Of a stretch of DNA of 64,000 nt, positions 56,901 through 63,403 are shown in pieces; positions within the stretch are counted from its first letter, which is position 1; the number at the start of each line of letters is the position of its first letter. The stretch comes from Agapetus fuscipes (lineage: Eukaryota; Arthropoda; Insecta; Trichoptera; Glossosomatidae). The position numbers and the translations under genes were made by a program. Below the pieces are notes generated by a model. It was not told where the DNA came from and did no database searches. It saw only the letters and a program-made list of their open reading frames with translations. The stretch lies in contig OX637334.1 of assembly GCA_951799405.1 (NCBI GenBank), positions 8,804,001 to 8,868,000 of the forward strand, read 5' to 3'.

Positions 56901-59900
56901 TCGAAGTGTCAGAGTTGCAGGAGCAGGTGATAAAGCTGAAGTCCCTGCTGTCCACCAAGAGGGAGCAGATCGCCACCCTGCGCACTGTGCTCAAGTCCAA
57001 CAAGAACACAGCGGAGGTGGCGCTGAACAACCTCAAATCCAAATACGAGAATGAGAAGAATATTGTGTCCGACACCATGCTGAAGTTGAGGAACGAGCTG
57101 CGTCTGCTTAAAGAAGATGCTGCCACATTCTCAAGTGAGTTTTTCATTTTAAATATTTATTTTATAAGAAGATAACATGTAAGAGATCGCATTCAAATTT
57201 GACTTTAATCCTGCGCCCAAATTACTATTGGGGAAACGAAAAACTGGCCATGTCTCTCCTATGTTGCAGCGCCTTCATTGGCTGTGTGTCCAAGAGAGTT
57301 ATGAGTACAAATTTGTTACCTGAAGATGAAGGTTCTTCTTCAAAAATGTTAGTAACCACTCAAACAGTAAAAGTGGAATAAAACAATGTTTATTTTCTTA
57401 TTTAAAAATAATAATAACACCTTTACAAAATATTTTTTTCAAAATAGAGTTTTTCCCCATCCTACTTGATTTATATTCTGTTGGAGCAGTCTGCCTATGG
57501 AGTTGAGGACAGAGACTCATGTTGCCAGTTTCAGGAGGTTGCTATGGACACATTTGTTAATAGAAGCGTCCTTGGCTTTTATTTTTATTTTTATTAAAGA
57601 GGAAAATGTGAAAATAAATAGGTGGTTGATTGAATATTTTGTGTCAGGTCTGCGCGCCATGTTTGCCGCCCGCTGCGAGGAGTACGCCACCCAAGTGGAG
57701 GACCTGCAGGGGCAGCTGGCAGCGGCTGAAGAAGAGCGCAGGACCCTTAACCAGCTGTTGCGCCTCGCTGTGCAGCAGAAGCTGGGGCTAACACAGAAGC
57801 TGGAGGAGCTCGAGGTAACAATACATAAACATAAACAAGGCTTTTGAATCTAACCATAATCTTTTTTATTTTTTTAAATTTGAATTCATATTTTCAAAGA
57901 TGACTGATAGGTTGGTATGAGGCTGACCACCCATATTGTAAAAAATGGTTCACTTTGCCCATGTCACCCCTGTTTCAGGGAAGGTCGGCAAGAGTTGCAG
58001 GGCTTATGTTCATTTGAGATTGGGTTTTTTATATTGTCATGTCATGTCATGTTTGCTGATGACTTGAAAATTTACAGAGTGGTTAACTGTATTGGTGACT
58101 GCGAGATATTACAAAGAAATATTGACGTGCTTTATGACTGGTGTGTGAAGAATGATTTAACTTTAAACATAGAAAAATGTCAAGTAATGCGTTTCCACAA
58201 AATTAAGAATCCCACGGTGTACCCTTACTCGATTGATGGTACACAGCTTATGTCGGTTGCGCAAATCAAAGATTTGGGAGTATTGTTGGACGCGGGATTA
58301 ACATTTGTACCACACATAAAGGCAACTGTGGATAGGGCACTCAGAACATTAGGATTTTCCTTACGACTGTGTGAAAAATTTTATAACGTGCACACCTTTA
58401 TTTATATTTTTACAAGTTTGGTGAGGCCATTGCTGGAGTATAACTCCGTGTTGTGGTCTCCTCACTACCAGGTACATATACGTAGTATAGAAAAGGTACA
58501 AAACAAACTACTTCGCTTTATCAACTTCAAACTCGGAATACCCATCTCGGATATCAATTATAACCAACTCCGAGAATCGTATAAACTTGCACCGCTCTCG
58601 GCTCGGAGAAGTGCTGCTGACATGGTTTTTCTATACAAACTCATTAATGGCTTGACCGACGCGCCCCAACTCCTATCAAAAATTAATTTCCGTGTCCCAA
58701 TAAGGAACACGCGTAACGTGGATACTTTTGATGTGGCAGACTGTGCCGTGAACTACCAGTATTACTCGCCTTTTCAGCGACTGCCCAGGGAGGCGAACAA
58801 GCTGGAGGTTGATATTTTCTCCACGGGATTCTATACATTTAAAAAAAAAAAAAATAGTATGTAGGTATCCGCATTTTGTCGGTCTCTCATCATCCATTCT
58901 TTCCACAGGCCCAAGCCATCTCAACACATTTTTTTTTGTACCTTTAGTTTCACATCTTCTTTCTTTCTTTGCACAACACATTGTAAATTGTATGTTGTAT
59001 TGCATTGTATGAAATTTTTTTATAAAAAAATCCTTGAAATTTTAAATGATCTTTTGTTTATTCTATTAATTTTAGCAAATTTTACACCTGATTTAGTATA
59101 TTATGTTTGTGACAACCCTGATCAAATAATGAAGATTTGTTGTTTATTACAACAATTTTTGTATACAACAATTGCTTACACTGGTTTATGGTTTTTGCAT
59201 TATTATTTTTAAAGTTTATTGTTATTATTTTTAAATTGTTAGTTCTATTGCTTTATAACCATCGTATATTTACATCTTTGTATATTATTTATGTGTCATT
59301 TATTTGTGTTATATTTTAAGATATTAGTTTTATACCTATAGATACAGTACCTACTTATGTACCTACATATTTATATTTATCGCAATGTTGTTGAACTTCA
59401 GACCAATCAGTCTACTCAGTATACCAGGAAAAGTCTTCTGTAAGGTGATTATAAAAAATGTGATTCTGACTACTAGCAAAAGGGTTTCCGATATACAGTC
59501 CGGCTTTATGGCCGGTAGAGGCTGTGTTGATCAGATTTTCACTCTACGACAACTTGTTGAAAAACAATTGTCGGTGAGGGGGAAACTATTCACGGCCTTT
59601 GTGGATCTGGAAAAGGCTTTTGACTCAGTGGACAGAGGTATGTTGTGGGATGTTTTGAAAGCATACGGAGTGAATGGAGCTCTACTCAATGCGGTGCATG
59701 CGAACTATGAGAATAGTATGGCTTGCATTCGTATTGATGGTGAGTATAGTGAATGGTTTGAAGTTTTTAAGGGTGTAAGGCAAGGATGTGTGATGAGCCC
59801 ATGGCTATTTAACATAGTCATGGACAAGTGTGTTCGAGATGCTAGACTTGATGATTGTGGATTAATGATAGGAGAGAGCAAAGTAAGCGTTCTACTGTAT

Positions 59901-61724
59901 GCGGATGATGCAGTCCTTGTATCTGATTCAGCAGTGGAATTGCAAATGATGCTCTCTAGATTGAACGAAGCTTTGAAAGGTAATAATTTGAAGTTGAATG
60001 CAAGAAAGACGAAAGTTTTGATTTTTGAAAGAGATGATGAAAATATGAATTATGAATTTAAAATTAATGGAATGAATGTTGATGTCGTAAATGAGTTTGT
60101 ATATTTGGGAAGTAAGTTTGAAAAAGATGGAAGAATGGCCGGTGAATTTGAAAGAAGAATAATGAAAGGCAGGTGTGTACTGGGTGCGACCGCTTGCATC
60201 GCCAGGAACCAAAATCTCTCAAAAAATGTTAGATTGGCGGTGCACGGTGGTATACTAGTGCCAACCTTGATGTATGGAAGTGAAGCCTGGACGGTGAGTG
60301 AAAGGGAAATTAGTAAAGTCCATACAGTAGAAATGGACTATCTAAGAAGTATGATTGGGAAAAAACGAAGTGACAGGGTGAGGAATGATTTTGTAAGAGA
60401 AGAATGTGGTGTAAGGGAAAGTGTGAAAGTGAAGATTAAAAGAAGTATGTTAAGATGGTTCGGGCATTTGGAGAGAATGAGTGATGAAAGATTGACGAAG
60501 AAAGTATATGTTGCTAGAATAGATGGATGTCGTGGTAGAGGAAGACCGAGAAAAGTATGGAAGGATCAAATCTCTGAAATAGCGAATGACTGGGATATCC
60601 AGAGTCATAATAAAAGGAGGACTTGTATGAAAAAGGTTATGACTCTGGATGAAATGAAAGAAGTATGCAAGGACAGGAAGAAGTGGCGGCTAATCTGCAA
60701 TGTTGATTTCTAATGTTGGTGTATTCATTTGCTACATTTTTTGCATAGGAAATTTTTGACTTTTTTTGTATAGATTTCTTTGTAAGGTTTTGTTCTTTTT
60801 TATATTTAAATGTAATTTATTATTCATATTCCTTGACTTATAGGTTGGTATGAGGCTGACCACCCATACTGTAAAAAATGGTTCACTTTGCCAATGTCAC
60901 CCCTGTTTCAGGGAAGGTCGGCAAAAGTTGTGGGGCTTATGTTCATTTGAGGTTTGGATTTTATTTGTAAGTACACATTCAGCATTTGTAAGCGCGAACT
61001 ACACTTGTTGGTTTGTGGGCATACATCTGAGAGCTTTAAATGAATATATCCTTGCAACTTAGATTATAGATTATAGATTATAGATTGTAAAAGGCTATAT
61101 AGCCGTTTATTCTTCTTAAATAAATAAATAAATAATAAATTGTAGGTCCACATGCAGCATGTGTGAGCGCGAAATTATGCGTGTCTGCTTGTGGGAATGC
61201 ATTTAATATGAATCTCAAATGATACATATCTTTGCAGCTTAGATTTAGATTTAGATATTAACACTTAAGATTTGTATTAAATGCATGCCCAGAGATAAAC
61301 CTCAAATGAGCATTACCTTGTAAGTTTAAAATCGGATTCTAGACGTTTCGCTGGCTCCTCAGCTTCTTCATTTTCTTTATGGGAATACCTGTGGAGAGCG
61401 GCAGCACCAGTGTCAACTTGACTAAAATGTGGGGATTGAGAAAGTTGGGAAAAACTAAGGCAGGATAACTTGTACATGCATGAACTCATCATTCGTTTGA
61501 TCTGCAGCAACTAGCAGAGGAACTTGTCTGGAGGAGACTTACTTGCAGAGCGGACTATAAACGACTGATTATGAATTTTAATTATTATTGTTTTACCCTT
61601 GCAGGTTGACCGGGAGCTGCGTGGCGTTAGACGCGGTGGACCCGGGGGCCCCCTAGGTCCAGCAGGGGCGGCCACAAGGCCTGGCAAGCCCACTTCCTTC
61701 CCACGGCCGGGGGCTCGCTTCTAG
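35990..61724 (+). CDS. BicD: Bicaudal D dynein cargo adaptor
   Basis: Coiled-coil adaptor that links dynein-dynactin to cargo (Rab6 vesicles, and Egalitarian-bound mRNA in flies). Exons: 35990-36184, 36865-37005, 46130-46354, 49395-49632, 50783-50976, 52753-52896, 53626-53763, 55123-55312, 56014-56184, 56880-57134, 57648-57814, 61605-61724, together 726 codons with every phase consistent. The N-terminal coiled coil has [20 protein letters not shown]. Exons 3-4 have [19 protein letters not shown] and [13 protein letters not shown]. The middle has [20 protein letters not shown]. The C-terminal cargo coil is [49 protein letters not shown] and [11 protein letters not shown]. The tail ends in a Gly/Pro/Arg-rich PRPGARF. 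At 725 aa it is slightly shorter than fly (782) or human (820-860). The exon 6 donor (AAG/GTCAAA) is weak and lies beside a tandem duplication. Many exons are far richer in GC than their introns. Confidence 0.96.
36540..36830 (+). repeat. SINE-A copy, diverged
   Basis: Only a remnant of the tRNA head (GGGCTAGTGCTTGATCCCCAC). The body ACTCAGCCTTCACAAGAACT, GGAGCTGGGAAACCCCCAC is clear. It lies in BicD intron 1, ending about 35 bp before exon 2. Confidence 0.78.
37100..37382. mobile_element. MITE with GGGCCGTCCATAAATTACGT termini
   Basis: The left terminus GGGCCGTCCATAAATTACGT is mirrored by ACGTAATATATGGACGGCCC at the right end. It is flanked by CTTAG on both sides (37095-37099 and 37383-37387), a 5-bp target duplication. 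The inner C-runs and TGACGTAA-type ends recall a MITE type widespread in arthropods. It lies in BicD intron 2. Confidence 0.85.
37440..37765 (+). pseudogene. LINE C-terminal fragment
   Basis: Reads [20 protein letters not shown], then KRGEDL and (in another frame) [17 protein letters not shown], the characteristic tail after the RT of RTE-type elements. It ends GAAGTGGCACTGAAAGAAGA like the fragment at 10180. It is frameshifted. Confidence 0.8.
38640..38990. repeat. 350-bp duplicated block, copy 1
   Basis: Nearly identical to about 41070-41415. It contains SINE-B pieces around a unique segment (TTCGTTCACACGAAATTTCG, GTGCTCCACAGAATATCTTA). Both copies lie in BicD intron 2, one on each side of a split Rep-C. 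Confidence 0.85.
38860..39142 (-). repeat. SINE-B copy, full length
   Basis: Reference minus-strand copy. Head GTGACCGGTTTGTAGTTCAG, B-box-like GGGTACGATTCCCGG at about 39095-39080. The body includes the AACCCAGCG complement and GACCGGTCATCAAAAGG. The tail CACAAAAACAACGCTCACC plus AAATAAATCATT is at the left end. Confidence 0.85.
39492..39929. mobile_element. MITE family 2, second copy
   Basis: 438 bp starting TAGGGTATTTGCAC and ending ACTTCCCTA, inserted in Rep-C (TTGCAA to the left, TTGCC to the right). It shares ATATGGTTGTGATCCTTGAA and AAACCGTTTTCC-like blocks with 23194-23634. Confidence 0.8.
40022..40320 (+). repeat. SINE-B copy, full length
   Basis: Best plus-strand copy: A box region GCAGTCTAGTGGTTAAAAC, B box GGGTTCGAATTCCGGCGGAG, and body AATCTGTCTTTGTCAAAGG. 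The tail is GATTCACACAAAAACAGCGC and CTCACCGAATAAATCATCC. It inserted in the Rep-C at 39430. Confidence 0.9.
40680..40757 (+). repeat. SINE-B tRNA-like head fragment
   Basis: GATCGGTCCTTAGTCTATTG to GTTCAATTCCCGGCGGAGCA resembles a SINE-B head. It is directly followed by an inverted SINE-A. Confidence 0.65.
40752..41045 (-). repeat. SINE-A copy
   Basis: Minus-strand copy with A box TAGCTCAATTGGTAGAATG at 41040-41022 and a partial B box. It ends at the left with CAACTAAGCTACACATTATG. About 30 bp are missing around the B box and first body block. Confidence 0.85.
41070..41415. repeat. 350-bp duplicated block, copy 2
   Basis: Matches 38640-38990 with only scattered differences, e.g. CTGTTCATTAAC for CTGTTCGTTAAC. 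It ends where both copies run into SINE-B sequence. Confidence 0.85.
41416..41672 (-). repeat. SINE-B pieces
   Basis: GGATGGACCTTTAGTGACCG to GCTCCGCTGGAATTCGAACC. A second SINE-B tail (TTTATTTGGTGAGCGCTGTT) is inserted after AATAATAATAA, and then comes the rest of the head, ending ACTACGGACCGGT. Confidence 0.7.
41682..43237. repeat. Hierarchical minisatellite, 92/107-bp units of 15-16-bp subunits
   Basis: About 14 higher-order units with start-to-start spacing of 92 or 107 bp. Clean unit starts are at 42246, 42338, 42430, 42537, 42629, 42736 and 42828. Each unit is six or seven degenerate 15-16-mers of the type TTGACCGAAATGTCG, TTGGCCGAAAAGTCG, TGTGGACGGAGTGTCG, TGTGACCGACTTGTC. The extra 15-16-mer TATGGCCGAGTTGTC makes the 107-bp form. 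The left end (41682-41740) consists of plain 15-mers; the right end decays. All frames are largely open on both strands, which is a by-product of the repeat. It lies in BicD intron 2. Confidence 0.95.
43238..43984. other. Unrecognised AT-rich stretch
   Basis: No exon, SINE or terminal repeat recognised right of the minisatellite. It includes a TATA-rich section at 43370-43425 and several A-runs. Confidence 0.5.
43985..44128 (-). repeat. Rep-C 3' part
   Basis: Minus-strand Rep-C from ACACCTTAAATGCATTCCCA to GCCGTCCTTCCCTGA, without the TTAGA tail and the far end. Confidence 0.8.
44745..44830 (+). repeat. Rep-E copy
   Basis: ATCGGGTTGCTAGGGGAAAG and TTGTTATTGGTTGCTAGGG, followed by CGCTGAGAAAAAAGTTT, which also follows the 24370 and 35500 copies. 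Confidence 0.6.
45158..45353 (+). repeat. SINE-D copy
   Basis: Very close to the 5717 copy: GGTGTTATAGCCGCGGGGAT, B box GGTTCGAATCCCGCG, TTGCATGCACACAAGCTTCT, and an A-rich tail after CCACAAATCTATTT. Confidence 0.88.
45478..45731 (-). repeat. Rep-C copy, full length
   Basis: Complete minus-strand copy in BicD intron 2, from TCTAATCCAAGTTGCAAAG to CCTATAAGTCAAG. Confidence 0.9.
45835..45966 (-). mobile_element. RTE-like LINE 3' fragment
   Basis: The minus strand reads GGAATATCCAGAGACATAAT, AAAGGAGAGCTTGTATGAAG, AAGGTTGTGACTCTGGATGA. This is the same stretch as the end of the LINE at 59385-60713, followed by a degenerate 3' UTR. Confidence 0.75.
46360..47304. other. BicD intron 3 start, mostly unrecognised
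   Basis: No exon or named repeat seen. A 149-codon minus-strand frame at 46846-47295 has no family resemblance and atypical composition, so I do not call it a gene. Confidence 0.45.
47305..47612 (-). repeat. SINE-A copy, diverged
   Basis: Minus-strand head GTCAGTTTGATAGCTCCGTT with A box, B-box-like GGTTTGATCCCC. Body ACTCAGCCTTCATAAGAAAT and the left end TCGCATGTGGTGTG are recognisable with many substitutions. Confidence 0.82.
48464..48604 (+). pseudogene. Harbinger transposase N-terminus, truncated
   Basis: An ATG-led frame with [20 protein letters not shown], a typical N-terminal block of Harbinger transposases, ends at TGA after RRRF. A diverged tandem copy of its start region lies at 48205-48320. 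The catalytic DDE part is absent. Confidence 0.75.
48655..48758 (-). pseudogene. Harbinger Myb/SANT-like protein N-terminus, truncated
   Basis: The minus-strand ATG at 48758 gives [20 protein letters not shown] and then [13 protein letters not shown]. This resembles the start of the DNA-binding partner protein encoded opposite to Harbinger transposase. The frame runs into the deletion joint at about 48655. Confidence 0.7.
49721..49977 (+). repeat. Rep-C copy, full length
   Basis: Plus-strand copy from TTCCTTGACTTATAGGTTGG to a tail of four ATTAG units. It is directly abutted by a SINE-B on its right. It lies in BicD intron 4. Confidence 0.92.
49978..50215 (-). repeat. SINE-B copy
   Basis: Minus strand, from a degraded head (GCGAGTTTGATTCTTGGC) near 50200 to the tail at AGGATGATTTCTTGGGTGAG, adjoining the Rep-C tail. 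Confidence 0.8.
50567..50710 (+). repeat. SINE-A 3' part with internal deletions
   Basis: ACCCAGCCTTCACAAGAAAT, GGGGAGCTGGGAAACCCTCA and AAGAAGTTACACTATATGTG in order. The head is missing. It lies in BicD intron 4. Confidence 0.8.
51061..51200 (+). mobile_element. RTE-like LINE 3' end, nearly identical to 20169 element
   Basis: Encodes [20 protein letters not shown] and [17 protein letters not shown] with stop, then GCGGAATGGCGACAGAGTTA and CAGTTAC. It is extremely 5'-truncated but of the same subfamily, so a recent insertion in BicD intron 5. Confidence 0.88.
51611..52663. mobile_element. hAT-type element, 1053 bp, with 8-bp target duplication
   Basis: Ends TAGGGACTGG/CCAGTCCCTA with exact 8-bp duplication CCTATAGG at 51603-51610 and 52664-52671. 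The subterminal regions are rich in AAATTCGCGTTATTTTT motifs. A minus-strand trace ([10 protein letters not shown] near 51990-52030, broken by stops) may be a transposase remnant. Contains SINE-D at 52171-52432. It lies in BicD intron 5. Confidence 0.9.
52171..52432 (-). repeat. SINE-D copy inside the hAT element
   Basis: Minus-strand head GGTCGGTGTTATAGTCGAGG, B box GGTTCGATCCCC, and body to AATAGATTTGTGAATAGAAA at the left. Confidence 0.88.
52801..53007 (+). repeat. Tandem duplication of BicD exon 6 sequence
   Basis: The first 76 bp of 52801-52881 recur at 52927-53007 without a difference (GGAGCTGGAGAGTCCCGCGC to CTGCATGCCATGC). The offset is 126 bp, exactly 42 codons, and the same frame stays open through both copies. 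Copy 2 is preceded by a possible acceptor (TTACACAG/TCAGTC). It has only a weak donor (TTTAG/GTTTAA) and is followed by a LINE tail. Exon 6 in the gene model uses copy 1. Confidence 0.9.
53024..53465 (-). pseudogene. CR1/L2-like LINE C-terminal fragment
   Basis: The minus strand reads [40 protein letters not shown] and [20 protein letters not shown]. It ends in an (ATC)n tail at 53024-53041, like the element at 32740. One shift or stop separates the first block. Confidence 0.85.
53470..53560 (+). mobile_element. RTE-like LINE fragment
   Basis: TGGGACATACAAAGTGAATG, GAGATGTCTGAAAAAGGTGA and TTGAATTCAAAGAGATTT match the [17 protein letters not shown] end region of the RTE-like LINE, diverged. 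Confidence 0.65.
54402..54695 (-). repeat. SINE-A copy
   Basis: Minus-strand head GATAGCTCAATTGGTAGAAT, B box GGTTCGATCCCC. It ends at TATAGTCTAACTTCTTGCC on the left. It is inside the hAT at 54222. Confidence 0.9.
54697..54932 (-). repeat. SINE-B copy, head intact
   Basis: Minus-strand head GACCGGTCTGTAGTTTAGCG and B box GGGTTCGAATCCTGGCGGAG, body to CTTGCTTGAGAATTGGCGC. It abuts SINE-A tail to head inside the same hAT. Confidence 0.9.
55902..55959 (+). repeat. 58-bp copy of the BicD exon 8 start inside intron 8
   Basis: Identical to 55125-55182 (TTTGGAGCTGGAGTCTCGCT to GGGCGGCCGTC), then diverges. It lies about 55 bp before exon 9 and has no AG acceptor directly in front, so it is unlikely to be spliced as an exon. 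Confidence 0.88.
56185..56534. other. BicD intron 9 left part, unrecognised
   Basis: No exon or repeat named. A short reading [11 protein letters not shown] near 56430 has a transposon-like look but is too short to assign. Confidence 0.4.
56535..56800 (-). repeat. SINE-B copy, full length
   Basis: Minus-strand head GGACTAGTCTTTAGCCTCGT, B-box-like GAGTTTGATTCCCGGTGGAG, and tail TTCACACAAAAACAGCGCTC at the left. It lies in BicD intron 9. Confidence 0.88.
57898..58033 (+). repeat. Rep-C 5' half fused to a LINE fragment
   Basis: From TGATAGGTTGGTATGAGG to GAGATTGGGTTTTTTATATT, then directly the LINE at 58035. The frame is open across the joint by chance. Confidence 0.85.
58035..58858 (+). pseudogene. 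CR1/jockey-like LINE reverse transcriptase C-terminal fragment
   Basis: Starts just before the catalytic box [11 protein letters not shown]. It continues through [40 protein letters not shown] and [20 protein letters not shown] to an A-rich end after [12 protein letters not shown]. It is open over its whole length, so probably recent, but 5' truncated just before the active site. It lies in BicD intron 11. Confidence 0.88.
58868..58985 (-). mobile_element. RTE-like LINE fragment
   Basis: The minus strand reads AAAAAAATGTGTTGAGATGG, then TTGGGCCTGTGGAAAGAATG, the decayed RWFGHVERM region of the RTE-like LINE. Confidence 0.65.
59385..60713 (+). CDS. RTE-like LINE reverse transcriptase, 442 aa, 5' truncated
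   Basis: Same family as 20169-22647 but a different subfamily. It starts in the RT finger ([18 protein letters not shown]) and keeps [38 protein letters not shown] and the catalytic [13 protein letters not shown]. It continues with the thumb and the tail [33 protein letters not shown], ending [15 protein letters not shown]. The endonuclease and RT N-terminus are missing, so it cannot be autonomous. No stops. It lies in BicD intron 11, same strand as the gene. Confidence 0.9.
   Translation: MLLNFRPISLLSIPGKVFCKVIIKNVILTTSKRVSDIQSGFMAGRGCVDQIFTLRQLVEKQLSVRGKLFTAFVDLEKAFDSVDRGMLWDVLKAYGVNGALLNAVHANYENSMACIRIDGEYSEWFEVFKGVRQGCVMSPWLFNIVMDKCVRDARLDDCGLMIGESKVSVLLYADDAVLVSDSAVELQMMLSRLNEALKGNNLKLNARKTKVLIFERDDENMNYEFKINGMNVDVVNEFVYLGSKFEKDGRMAGEFERRIMKGRCVLGATACIARNQNLSKNVRLAVHGGILVPTLMYGSEAWTVSEREISKVHTVEMDYLRSMIGKKRSDRVRNDFVREECGVRESVKVKIKRSMLRWFGHLERMSDERLTKKVYVARIDGCRGRGRPRKVWKDQISEIANDWDIQSHNKRRTCMKKVMTLDEMKEVCKDRKKWRLICNVDF
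60826..61087 (+). repeat. Rep-C, reference full-length copy
   Basis: Family description: starts TTCCTTGACTTATAGGTTGG, then GAGGCTGACCACCCATACTG, GGTTCACTTTGCCAATGTCA, CCCCTGTTTCAGGGAAGGTC, GCAAGAGTTGCAGGGCTTAT (here with AAAGTTGTGG) and GTTCATTTGAGATTTGG-like. After a variable joint come AGCGCGAA, TGCTTGTGGG, and AATATATCCTTGCAACTTAG. The tail is ATTATAG or ATTAG repeats. There are no terminal inverted repeats, no clear A/B boxes and no poly(A). CCCCTGTTTCAGGG is a near-palindrome. At least 22 copies occur in this window on both strands. Confidence 0.92.
61140..61257 (+). repeat. Rep-C 3' half
   Basis: TTGTAGGTCCACATGCAGCA to TTTGCAGCTTAGATTTAGAT, plus strand. Confidence 0.85.
61256..61312 (-). 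repeat. Rep-C fragment
   Basis: ACTTAAGATTTGTATTAAAT, GCATGCCCA, then CCTCAAATGAGCATTA. It is an internally deleted minus-strand piece, tail to tail with the preceding copy. Confidence 0.6.
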
Positions 61725-62496
61725 CGGCCCCTCAGGCGATACCTCTCCGCACTGCTCAGGGCCTTTGCCAACATCTAACCTGTGAACGCACAGACAAACC
61801 AGAAGAAAATAACTGCAACACAAATCCACTCATATCCTGACTGTCTGTTGATTTAATAGACACTTTGTTGTGTAAATGTTCGACCTTGATTGATTCTGTA
61901 AGCTTTTTGTTCAACTATTTATTTATTCTTGATATGTTTCGACATTGAAAGAACAATGGACTAAGCGCATAAATTGACATAGGCAAAATTGTGATACAGT
62001 CGGGTTGCTATGGAAAAGATGGACAAAATTTGTGGTTCACATGTACGTATAAAAAGGAACCCAAACCTCAAATGAACACAAATCTACAACTCTTAAACTG
62101 ACAAATTTCATGGTATTCAAATTCCATAAAAGTGATGAAATACATTTTATGCAAGTGCGTCCATTTGTATATAAGTAAAATGATATCAATACAGTCTTGA
62201 AAATGGTCTCGTCAAATTTTGAAGCCAAAAAAAAAAGTTTAAAATTTTATGCAGTTGTACATTCTGATTGTCAATTGCCTTTTATTATAAAGATTATTTA
62301 GCCTACCTAAATACAGGGGAAAAATACTTGTGAATATTGCATTCTAGCAACACTGATTTGATTCCAATTTAGTTATTTCTCGTCTGGTTTGTTTTATGGT
62401 TTTCATGTGAATATGTTTGGCAATGGAAGGAATTAAATATGCATGACTTATTGGGCTAAAATTATAGACAAACCTACCTGAGCTTCAAGTAAAACT
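61725..62496. other. BicD 3' flank
   Basis: Probably 3' UTR and flank. No canonical AATAAA close to the stop was found. A Rep-E fragment (61975-62035, CAGTCGGGTTGCTATGGAAA) and a short Rep-C middle piece (about 62040-62095) are present. Confidence 0.5.
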
Positions 62497-62697
62497 ATAA
62501 TTTATAATCTAAGTTGCAAAGGTATATTGGCATTTCAGGCTCATATTTAATGCATGCCCACATGCAGGCACATGTAAGTTCGCGCTTACACATGCTGCAT
62601 GTGTACATACAAAATAAACCAAACGTAACATGAACATAAACTTTGCAACTCCTGCCGCCTTTCCCTGAAACAGGGGGACATGCGCAAAAATATAAGT
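62497..62697 (-). repeat. Rep-C copy, diverged
   Basis: Minus strand, from TTTATAATCTAAGTTGCAAA to TTTCCCTGAAACAGGGGGAC. The far end is missing. Confidence 0.82.
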
Positions 62698-62814
62698 ATT
62701 TATATTGAGATCAAGAATCATCAACGCTCTGATTGATGACAAGGTGGTGGTAATTTGGCTGGTGTATGTTTGAAATAAAACAGCGCTGATTCAAATTCCA
62801 TCATACCCTTTGGT

Positions 62815-62945
62815 GATAGCTTTGATCCTGAGGTAACCGATTGTAATTGAGTAATTATTAATTTATTCAATTGTATGAATTATTGATTGATAATTTATAT
62901 ACCTATTGGTGGCCAAGCAAAGGTAAGTTGATGAATTCCACTTAA
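62815..62945 (+). repeat. SINE-D tail remnant
   Basis: GATCCTGAGGTAACCGAT, GAGTAATTATTAATTTATTC and ATACCTATTGGTGGCCAAGC correspond to the SINE-D body of the long form at 31084. The head is lost. Confidence 0.55.
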
Positions 62946-63142
62946 GAAATTAAAAAAAACTTTCATGCAAGTATTATTTCAAATGATTTGTGAACTTGAT
63001 GCTGAGGATTGTGTATGATTTTGGCTCGTATTATAATCAGTGCAGTGGTAGCCGAGTAGAGATATTGCCTTTATTTAGAAAATTATTGGACATTTTAAGG
63101 TGTGCAAAGTCAAATTTCAAAAAAAGGAAAGTGACATTTATT

Positions 63143-63403
63143 CTAATCTAATCTAATCTAATCTAAGCTGCAAAGATATATATCATTTAAGATTTATATT
63201 AAATGCATTCCCACAAGCAGATATGTATAATTTCGCGCTAACACATGCCGCATGTGGACCTACAATATAAAAACCCAATCTCAAATGAACATAAGCCTTG
63301 CAACTCTTGCCGTCCTTCCCTGAAACAGGGGTGACATTGGCAAAGTGAACCAATTTTTTTACAGTATGGGTGGTCAGCCGCATAACAACCTATAAGTCAA
63401 GGA
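63143..63403 (-). repeat. Rep-C copy, full length
   Basis: Minus strand, with four CTAAT units of tail (TCTAATCTAATCTAATCTAA) at the left and CCTATAAGTCAAGGA at the right. Confidence 0.92.

Noticed and set aside
57898..58858. A 315-codon fusion protein of Rep-C and LINE sequence
   Set aside because: The first about 35 codons are Rep-C read by chance in frame with the LINE. There is no evidence of a real joint gene.
60850..61062. A 70-codon ORF ([12 protein letters not shown]...) repeated at 27275 and 27743
   Set aside because: It is simply the Rep-C sequence; frame and stops differ between other copies, so it is not a conserved protein.
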